Part shown: piece after piece, positions 34,071 through 42,093 of the stretch
Layout: each line of letters begins with the position of its first letter
How positions within the stretch are numbered: position 1 is the first letter of the stretch
Assembly: GCF_016522535.1 (NCBI RefSeq)
Contig: NZ_JAEHOI010000007.1
Coordinates: forward strand, 124,001-188,000
DNA length: 64,000 nucleotides
Direction: 5' to 3'
DNA from: Leucobacter edaphi
Lineage (GTDB): Bacteria; Actinomycetota; Actinomycetes; Actinomycetales; Microbacteriaceae
Position numbers and translations under genes: made by a program
Notes under the pieces: model-generated
What the model was told of the DNA's origin: nothing
Databases searched by the model: none
What the model saw: only the letters and a program-made list of their open reading frames with translations

Positions 34071-36077
34071 CTACGCCCCGAGACGGCTCCGTCGACGCGC
34101 CCGCGCGGCGCCCGCGAGGGAGATCGCGGCCGCGCCCGCGGCAATCAGAGCGACCGCTCCTGCTCCCGCGAACTCGTGCATCGGCGCGGAACCGCCCGTC
34201 CGTGCGAGCGTGCCAGAGGGGTGCGCGCCGGAGCCGCCCCCTGGTGTCGATCCCGGCCCGCTCGCGCCGGGTGGTCCGTCGCCACCGTTGCCGCCGTTCC
34301 CGACGTTCCCCCCGGTGCCGTTCCCCCCAGTTCCCGGCTGGGACGGCCGTGCTCCAGTGAACGCCACCTCGGCCTTTCCGGAGACCGCATCCATATCGAG
34401 CGGATTGCCGTCCGTTGAAGCGGGAAGCCCCGAGACGGACACCTCGAATCGTTGTGCGCCCTGGGTGACCTGCCGGGTGAAGCTGAAACTGCGGGACGCA
34501 CCGGGAAGGAGCAGCGAGCCCTGAGCGGCTTTCTCGGTGCTCGTGCCCGCCCGGGACGGGTGAGCCTCAGCCGACACCCCGGCGAGCGGGACTGCGCCCG
34601 AGTTCCTGACAGTGACCGTGATTTTCGCGGTCGAACCCAAGGGGAGCGTTCCTTGCGCCGAGATACCGTCGACCTCTGCGGTTGCCTGCACATCGGGGGT
34701 ACCCGTGATCGACATACGGAGTCCCGCGAAGCCGCCCGCCGTGTTCCATTCGGTACCTGCCGCGCGGTTGAGTGTGACTCGCAGGCTGGGGGATTCGGCG
34801 GCGGCGACGCACGTGTCGCCGTGGGCTCGCGCGGCGTTCGAGGCGAGCAGCGCTTGGGCGAGGTTCAGGGTGCCAAAGATGCCACCCTCGCACTCGGAGG
34901 AGCCCCAGATATCCGTCGCCGGTGCGGGTGGGCTGCCCGTTCCGGGGGCCGTCGTCGGGCTTCCCGCGAGGGTCTCGGTGCGCGCCGCGAAGTCGATGGT
35001 CGAGCCCGCCGTGAGATAGGAGTATGAGATGCCTGATGCGTTCAGCCCATCGAACGTGGTCTGGCGCAGGTCGAAGGCGCTGACGCCGAGAGCCCCGACC
35101 ACGCGCCCGGTCCGCGCGGCCCGGTCGACCACGAGCGCCGTGTTCTCCTCGACCCCGAATGCCCGATCCTGCTTGCGATCCATGGCGAGGCGCACGATCC
35201 TGGGCTGGCGATCGCGACGCGCGAAGTGCGAGTCGATGAGGCCCTCGGAGAAGAAAGCGAAGCCGCCGGCTGGTACGTAACCGAGTCGATCGTCGTCGAA
35301 GGAGCCGGGCGACGCGCCGTCGCGCCACGACGGGTAGGGCTCGCCGCCCGTGATCATACCTGGGCCCTGCTGGATCGCGAGCCCTGCGCTCGAGCCGGCG
35401 GAGACGCCGCCGCCGTCGACGACCCGGCGCATCGCCGCGAGCGCGGGGGTATCAGCGCAGGAGGTGACGTTGAGGCTGGAGGGGTCCGGGCCGGAGCAGG
35501 TCATGAGGGCGCGCACGTAGCGGGACTGGTCGCCGCCGCCGAAGTAGATCGCGTCCGATTGCTCGATCTGTGCGACGACCTCGGGGTGTGCGGCGTTCTT
35601 CGCGGTGTACGGGTCGCCGGGGTAGTCGGGGTTCGGGTTCTGGTCGATGGGCACCGCGTACACCTCTACGCCGTGCGTCCGGAACCAGTCACCGTAGTAG
35701 ATGCCGTTCGCGGTGGCGTTGTCGTATTCCTCGCCGTCGGAGGCCTCAGTCGCGTTCGGGGCGGGCTCGGATCCCGCGGTGACGATCGCGATTCGGGGAC
35801 TCTTCCCCTCCGCGTGGGCCTTCGCGAGGTCGACGATTTCCTGGATGATCGCCTCGCTCGTCGGATCCTTCGGCTCGATGCCGCCACCGATCAGGACCGT
35901 ATAGCCTCCTGGAAGCGGGCCCGACTGCGTCACCTGCGCCGTTGGGACCGCGGGAGCCGCCTGGCCTTCCTCAGCGTGGGCTGCCGCGGTCGGCAGGCCG
36001 ATCCCTCCCGCGAGGAGGGCGGCGCTCAGCAGGAGAGCGCTGGGGCGACGGCGGCGGGGTGAGGTGAGTGAGGTCAT
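34071..36077 (-). CDS. secreted, sortase-anchored cyanophycinase-like peptidase (S51)
   Basis: A 668-residue exported enzyme. The signal peptide is RRRRPSALLLSAALLAGGIGLPTAAAHAEE. The S51 domain has YTVLIGGGIEPKDP, IAIVTAGSEP, SDAIYFGGGDQSRYVRALM, the elbow GSSAGLAIQ (Ser near residue 228) and EGLIDSHFARRDRQPR. A beta domain (about 470-560) resembles the NPCBM-associated NEW3 type (KITVTVRNSGAVPLAGVSAE), followed by a glycine-rich stalk and the sorting signal LARTG at 624-628, a hydrophobic helix and RARRRSRLGA. It would display the peptidase on the wall, releasing small peptides for the adjacent importer. CCGGAG precedes the ATG, and an RpiR-type operator lies 90 bases upstream. Confidence 0.87.
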   Translation of the reverse strand: MTSLTSPRRRRPSALLLSAALLAGGIGLPTAAAHAEEGQAAPAVPTAQVTQSGPLPGGYTVLIGGGIEPKDPTSEAIIQEIVDLAKAHAEGKSPRIAIVTAGSEPAPNATEASDGEEYDNATANGIYYGDWFRTHGVEVYAVPIDQNPNPDYPGDPYTAKNAAHPEVVAQIEQSDAIYFGGGDQSRYVRALMTCSGPDPSSLNVTSCADTPALAAMRRVVDGGGVSAGSSAGLAIQQGPGMITGGEPYPSWRDGASPGSFDDDRLGYVPAGGFAFFSEGLIDSHFARRDRQPRIVRLAMDRKQDRAFGVEENTALVVDRAARTGRVVGALGVSAFDLRQTTFDGLNASGISYSYLTAGSTIDFAARTETLAGSPTTAPGTGSPPAPATDIWGSSECEGGIFGTLNLAQALLASNAARAHGDTCVAAAESPSLRVTLNRAAGTEWNTAGGFAGLRMSITGTPDVQATAEVDGISAQGTLPLGSTAKITVTVRNSGAVPLAGVSAEAHPSRAGTSTEKAAQGSLLLPGASRSFSFTRQVTQGAQRFEVSVSGLPASTDGNPLDMDAVSGKAEVAFTGARPSQPGTGGNGTGGNVGNGGNGGDGPPGASGPGSTPGGGSGAHPSGTLARTGGSAPMHEFAGAGAVALIAAGAAAISLAGAARARRRSRLGA

Positions 36078-36159
36078 CGGTGCTCCGGCTCTTCATCGAG
36101 GTGGGATCTGGCGCCATGCGAGATCAAGTTTTCATGAGCGCGCTATTTCACGCAAGACA

Positions 36160-36173
36160 GAAATGAACGTTTC
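36160..36173. promoter_or_regulatory. RpiR-type operator, site 2
   Basis: GAAATGAACGTTTC, with 4-bp dyad arms and the same GAAATG half as sites 1 and 3. An extra ATTTC at 36145-36149 forms a wider inverted repeat with its GAAAT. It sits in the 228-base divergent spacer between the wall-anchored peptidase (minus) and the RpiR regulator gene (plus), so it could control both, including autoregulation. Confidence 0.7.
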
Positions 36174-36305
36174 AGGGCGGGGGACAGTGATCAGCGGGGC
36201 GCGGATTGCTAGACTCGCGAAATCTGAGAGTCGCCGCCGACGAGATGGCGTGCCGGGCCTCGGAGGAGATCTTCGACCGGGAGGCCGTCGACCGGAGGGA
36301 AGCAG

Positions 36306-37214
36306 ATGAAGAGCGAAGCATCGGTGCGAACCGGCCACGAAACCGCGATTGGCGCGGAGGACGACTCCGTCGCCACGCGGATCCGAGAGCGCATGGGCGA
36401 CTGCAGCCCCGCCGAGCGCAAGGTGGCGAGGGCCCTCCTCGCGGCCTATCCCGTAGCCGGATTTGAGACGGTCGCTGGCCTTGCCGAGCTTGCAGAGGTG
36501 AGCGGCGCGACGGTCGTGCGCTTTACAACTCGGCTCGGCTACAGCGGCTTTCCCGACTTCCAGCGCGCGCTGCGCGAGGAACTCGAGCAGCGGAGCGCGT
36601 CGCCCTCCTCGCTCTATGGACGCACGGGGATCGCGGCGAGGCCCGCGGCCCCGGGTGACCTCGCTGCCCTTGCCGAGGCCCCGGCCGAGGACCTTCGGGC
36701 GACGTTCGGCGGGCTGAGCGACCACGACTTCGAAACGACCGTGCGCGCGCTCGCCGACCCCAAGCGGCGGATCTGGCTCGTGGGTGGACGCTACAGCGGG
36801 TTCCTCGCCCAGTACCTCTCTGCGAGCCTCGAGCAGCTGCGGCCCGGGGTGCGCATGGTGCCGCAGATGGCGAGCCTCCGCGGGGCGGCGCTCGGCGGTT
36901 TTGATGCGAAGGATGTGCTGATCGCCTTTGATTTCCGCCGCTACGAGACGGAGACGCGGCGGATCGTGCAACTCGCGCGCTCTCGGAAGTCGACGGTCGT
37001 GCTTGTCACCGATCGCTGGGTCTCGCCGTGCGCCGGTGACGCCGACACTGTGCTCACGAGCGTTGCTGCCGAGCGCGGTCCCTTCGACTCGGTTGTTCCC
37101 GTGATGGCGCTGATCGAGGCGCTGTTCGAGGCGACGCTCGCCCGGATCGGTGAGCCGGCGCGGGCGCGCATTGAACGTATCGAGCAGACCGTGCAGGGGC
37201 TCGAGCTGATCTGA
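36306..37214 (+). CDS. MurR/RpiR family transcriptional regulator
   Basis: A 302-residue regulator. The N-terminal helix-turn-helix domain (about 20-95) has the RpiR features CSPAERKVARALLAAYP, VAGLAELAEVSGATVVRFTTRLGYSGFPDFQRALREEL. The C-terminal SIS domain (about 130-275) begins RIWLVGGRYSGFLAQYLSASLEQL. The usual SxSG phosphosugar motif is replaced by FDFRRYETET, as in an RpiR subgroup that does not sense sugar phosphates. The gene is surrounded by peptidase genes and by three matching dyads, making it the probable controller of the locus. ATG start; the site GGGAAGCAG lies just upstream. The effector is unknown but could be a peptide or amino acid. Confidence 0.9.
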   Translation: MKSEASVRTGHETAIGAEDDSVATRIRERMGDCSPAERKVARALLAAYPVAGFETVAGLAELAEVSGATVVRFTTRLGYSGFPDFQRALREELEQRSASPSSLYGRTGIAARPAAPGDLAALAEAPAEDLRATFGGLSDHDFETTVRALADPKRRIWLVGGRYSGFLAQYLSASLEQLRPGVRMVPQMASLRGAALGGFDAKDVLIAFDFRRYETETRRIVQLARSRKSTVVLVTDRWVSPCAGDADTVLTSVAAERGPFDSVVPVMALIEALFEATLARIGEPARARIERIEQTVQGLELI

Positions 37215-37254
37215 GCACGACGCCCCTGCCCGCGGGTGTTCGCCGGAACCTCTA

Positions 37255-37268
37255 GAAATGTCTATTTC
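37255..37268. promoter_or_regulatory. RpiR-type operator, site 3
   Basis: GAAATGTCTATTTC, with 5-bp dyad arms as in site 1. It lies in the 114-base gap between the regulator and the M20 peptidase gene, 60 bases before the latter's start, and implies that the peptidase has its own controlled promoter. Confidence 0.72.
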
Positions 37269-37328
37269 GATTGACGATCCTCATCTGGTTGCTGTAATGA
37301 TTGTTGCAGAACCACTGAGGGGAGTCGC

Positions 37329-38498
37329 GTGCACATCGACGTCACCGAGTTATTGCGCCGCGCCGAATGCGCGCGTGAGGCCTACGTCAGAGATCTCGCC
37401 GAACTGGTGTCGATCGATTCCGGATCGCTGGACCCCACAGGGGTGAATCGCGTCGCCGACGTCGTCAGCGTTCGTCTCGAGCGACTCGGCTTCGCCGTCG
37501 AGCGGGAGAACTCACCCGACCCGCGTTTCGGTGACGTCGTCGTCGGACGCCGCAGCGGCTCCGGCGAGAGGCGCATCGTGCTGTTTGCGCACATGGATAC
37601 CGTGTTCGAGCGCGGCGACGCCCGTGCTCGTCCGTTTCGGATCGACGAGCGCGGACACGGACGTGGCCCAGGCGTGACCGACGACAAGGCCGGCGTTGTG
37701 GCAGGTCTGCATGCAGCGCAACTTCTGATCGATGCGGGGATCGAAAACTACGGGGAACTCCTGCTCGTGTGCACGCCGGACGAGGAGATCGGTTCCCCCG
37801 TCGGCGGGCCAGCGCTGCAGCGGGTCGCCGACGGAGCCGATGCGGGCTTCAGTCTCGAATGCGCCCGCGAAAATGGGGACCTCGTGCTCGCCCGTAAGGG
37901 TGTCGTCGACTTGGAAGTCGAAGTGCGCGGCGTCGCGGCGCACTCGGGGATCGAGCCGGAGCGCGGCGCGCACGCGGGCCTCGAGGCGGCGCACCTCACG
38001 GTCTTCCTCCAGGAGCTCGCCGATCCGGCACGCGAGCTGACCGTGAATGTCGGCATGCTGCGGGCGGGCGAACGCACGAATATCGTGCCTGAGCGGGCCA
38101 CCCTCACGATCGAGGTGCGGGCAACGCGCACCGAGGCGCTTGACGAGGCGATCGCCTCGATCCGAGATCGGCTCGAGTCACCGGTCGTCGCGGGGACGAG
38201 CATCCGGGTTCTCGCCGAGGAATCGTGCCCCCCGCTCGAGGAGACCGCCGCTGGGCGAAGGCTCGGGGGGTATGCGCAGGAAATCGCACGTGAACTGGGC
38301 TTCTATCCGGCACTTGCGCGCACCGGTGGGGTATCCGACGGCAATCGTGTCGCAGCCCTCGGAGTGCCGACGCTCGACGGTCTCGGCCCGGTCGGCGGGG
38401 GCGATCACAGCCCGAGCGAGTGGCTTGACCTGGACTCGGTACCCGCGCGGGTCGCGCTACTCGCGGCACTCATCGACGCAGCGGCGACCCGGGACTGA
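37329..38498 (+). CDS. M20 family metallopeptidase (carboxypeptidase G2-like)
   Basis: A 389-residue zinc-dependent exopeptidase without signal peptide. The catalytic domain has FAHMDTVFERGD (first zinc His and catalytic Asp), GPGVTDDKAG (bridging Asp), VCTPDEEIGSP (catalytic Glu pair), FSLECARENGD and GLGPVGGGDHSPSEW (last zinc His). The dimerisation lid spans about residues 190-300. This is the layout of the glutamate carboxypeptidase/CPG2 branch, which removes C-terminal acidic residues or cleaves dipeptides and N-acyl amino acids. The GTG start follows GAGGGGAG by four bases. Preceded by RpiR-type operator 3, so it probably completes hydrolysis of imported peptides. Its 3' end overlaps the convergent GNAT gene by 42 bases. 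Confidence 0.9.
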   Translation: MHIDVTELLRRAECAREAYVRDLAELVSIDSGSLDPTGVNRVADVVSVRLERLGFAVERENSPDPRFGDVVVGRRSGSGERRIVLFAHMDTVFERGDARARPFRIDERGHGRGPGVTDDKAGVVAGLHAAQLLIDAGIENYGELLLVCTPDEEIGSPVGGPALQRVADGADAGFSLECARENGDLVLARKGVVDLEVEVRGVAAHSGIEPERGAHAGLEAAHLTVFLQELADPARELTVNVGMLRAGERTNIVPERATLTIEVRATRTEALDEAIASIRDRLESPVVAGTSIRVLAEESCPPLEETAAGRRLGGYAQEIARELGFYPALARTGGVSDGNRVAALGVPTLDGLGPVGGGDHSPSEWLDLDSVPARVALLAALIDAAATRD

Positions 38499-39029
38499 AT
38501 CAGGAGCCGAAGCCAGGGGCTCGCGGAGCGGCGGAGTCGCGTAGGTCGACTCCTCGACGCCCGGCCGGTCTGCCGCATGTTGAATCGAGACGCGGACCAT
38601 GCCCAGCCGCTCGCAAAGTGCCCGAGAGGGCTCATTATCGGAGTCGGTTGTCGCGATAACTCGCGCGAAACCCCAGGTGTCACGCGCTGCATCGAGAATC
38701 GCTCTCACCGCCTCTGTTGCGAGTCCTTTACCCCCGAAGTCCGGATTGAAGACATATCCGATTTCAGCGCTGCCGTCGGAGAGCCAGACGAGCCCAACTT
38801 CGCCAACGACCTCAGAAGTTTCGAGCAGCTCGACGAGTAAGACGAGCTCGTCGCCGGGCCCGCAAAACTGCGCCCGGGCGTAGAGCGACAACTCGCTTGA
38901 GGTGTGCTCGAGCGTCCAAGTGCCCGCGCTCAGGTGCCGCGCCACGTCCGGTCGTGACCGGTAGGCGAAGACCGCTGCAACGTCTGATTCGCGAGGGCGT
39001 CTCAGTCGAAGTCGAGTCGTCTCGAACAT
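38457..39029 (-). CDS. GNAT family N-acetyltransferase (RimJ/RimL type)
   Basis: A 190-residue acetyltransferase. TTRLRLRRPRESDVAAVFAYRSRPDVARHL is the N-terminal pattern of the RimJ/RimL-like branch, and YVFNPDFGGKGLATEAVRAILDAARDTWGFARVIATTDSDNEPSRALCERLGM holds the acetyl-CoA pyrophosphate loop (GGKGLATEA) and the N.PS...E.LGM motif. The substrate may be a protein N-terminus or small amine. I prefer the ATG at 39029, with AGGTGAG seven bases upstream; a GTG four codons earlier is possible. The last 14 codons overlap the M20 peptidase gene from the opposite strand. Confidence 0.87.
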   Translation of the reverse strand: MFETTRLRLRRPRESDVAAVFAYRSRPDVARHLSAGTWTLEHTSSELSLYARAQFCGPGDELVLLVELLETSEVVGEVGLVWLSDGSAEIGYVFNPDFGGKGLATEAVRAILDAARDTWGFARVIATTDSDNEPSRALCERLGMVRVSIQHAADRPGVEESTYATPPLREPLASAPDSVPGRRCVDECRE

Positions 39030-39066
39030 GCGCTCACTCACCTGGGAATCACACCCGCGGCGGACC

Positions 39067-41012
<1,946 letters not shown>

Positions 41013-41064
41013 GCGGACCAGTCTAGTTCGCGCCGCTGACATGCACGCCGTCGCGGGGGATCGC

Positions 41065-41943
41065 TCAGAACACCATCGGCCGGTCGTACTCGTCCTCGAA
41101 GGTGTCGCCGAGGAGCGAGGGATCGATGTCGGCGACGACGGGCACGTGGTCGCTCGGGGAGTCGCCCTTGCGCTCCTCGCGCTCGATGGAGGCGCCCGTG
41201 ACGGCGTCGGCGAACGCGCGCGACCCCATGATGAAGTCGATGCGCATGCCCTCGTCCTTGGGGAAGCGGCCGGCCTTGTAATCCCAGAACGTGTAGCCCT
41301 CCGGCACGATCGGCCGTACGACGTCCTCGACGAGGCCCTCGAAGGAGGCGAACATCGAGCGCTCCTCGGGGGAGACGTGGGTCGAGCGCCCCACAGCGAA
41401 GCTCGGGTCGCCCATGTCGCCCTCGAGCGGCGCGATGTTCCAGTCGCCCATCAGGGCGAGCGGCAGATCCGGATCCTCGTCGAGCCAGGCCTCCGTGCTC
41501 GTGCGGAGTGCGGTCAGCCAGTCGAGCTTGTAGGCGAGGTGGGGATCGTCGAGTGCGCGCCCGTTCGGCACGTAGAGGCTCCACAGGCGCAGGTCGCCGA
41601 CGGTGACGCCGATCGCGCGCGCCTCGAGCGGCAGGCCGTTCGGTCCCTCGCCCTGCACCGCCTCCTGGCCCTTGATCGGCTTGCCGAAGCCGGGCATGCC
41701 GGGGAAGCTGCGCGCGACGTCGGTCATCTCGTGGCGGCTCGCGATCGCGACGCCGTTCCACTGATTGAGGCCGTGGATCTCCACCTGGTAGCCCGCCTGT
41801 TCGAACGCCTCGAGCGGGAACTGGTCCGGACGGCACTTGATCTCCTGCATCGCGAGCACGTCGATGTCCTCGCGGACGAGCCAGTCGACGACACGGCCGA
41901 AGCGGGTGCGGATCGAGTTCACGTTCCAGGTGGCAATGCGCAT
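41065..41943 (-). CDS. xth: exodeoxyribonuclease III family protein, copy 2
   Basis: A 292-residue AP endonuclease-type protein: MRIATWNVNSIRTR, VLAMQEIKCRPDQFP, LYVPNGRALDDP, ALMGDWNIAPLEGDMGDP, GMRIDFIMGS and SPSDHVPVVADI. The CRPDQFP and PNG segments are those of the XthA-type exonuclease III branch, and all metal and catalytic residues are present. It diverges clearly from copy 1, so the pair is an old duplication or two separate lineages brought together, not a recent tandem copy. Both probably serve base-excision repair. The divergent LuxR gene starts 150 bases away. Confidence 0.93.
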   Translation of the reverse strand: MRIATWNVNSIRTRFGRVVDWLVREDIDVLAMQEIKCRPDQFPLEAFEQAGYQVEIHGLNQWNGVAIASRHEMTDVARSFPGMPGFGKPIKGQEAVQGEGPNGLPLEARAIGVTVGDLRLWSLYVPNGRALDDPHLAYKLDWLTALRTSTEAWLDEDPDLPLALMGDWNIAPLEGDMGDPSFAVGRSTHVSPEERSMFASFEGLVEDVVRPIVPEGYTFWDYKAGRFPKDEGMRIDFIMGSRAFADAVTGASIEREERKGDSPSDHVPVVADIDPSLLGDTFEDEYDRPMVF

Positions 41944-42006
41944 GGAGCCAGCCTAGCCGGGCGGGCTTTCAGCAAATTCCTAGTCGGAGTCTAAATCTGG
42001 ACTGCT

Positions 42007-42012
42007 TATATT
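42007..42012 (+). promoter_or_regulatory. -10 box in the AT-rich leader of the first LuxR/LAL gene
   Basis: TATATT lies in an AT-rich patch (41985-42020) in otherwise GC-rich DNA, about 80 bases before the ATG at 42094. No good -35 is seen at 17-18 bases, which suggests an activator-dependent or alternative promoter. Confidence 0.4.
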
Positions 42013-42093
42013 AATCATTGCGAATCGGATCAGATCGAGTGAAAATAGGGGCATCCGGCCCGCCGCAGCGGGTGCCGGGTCGGGAGGTGCGTC

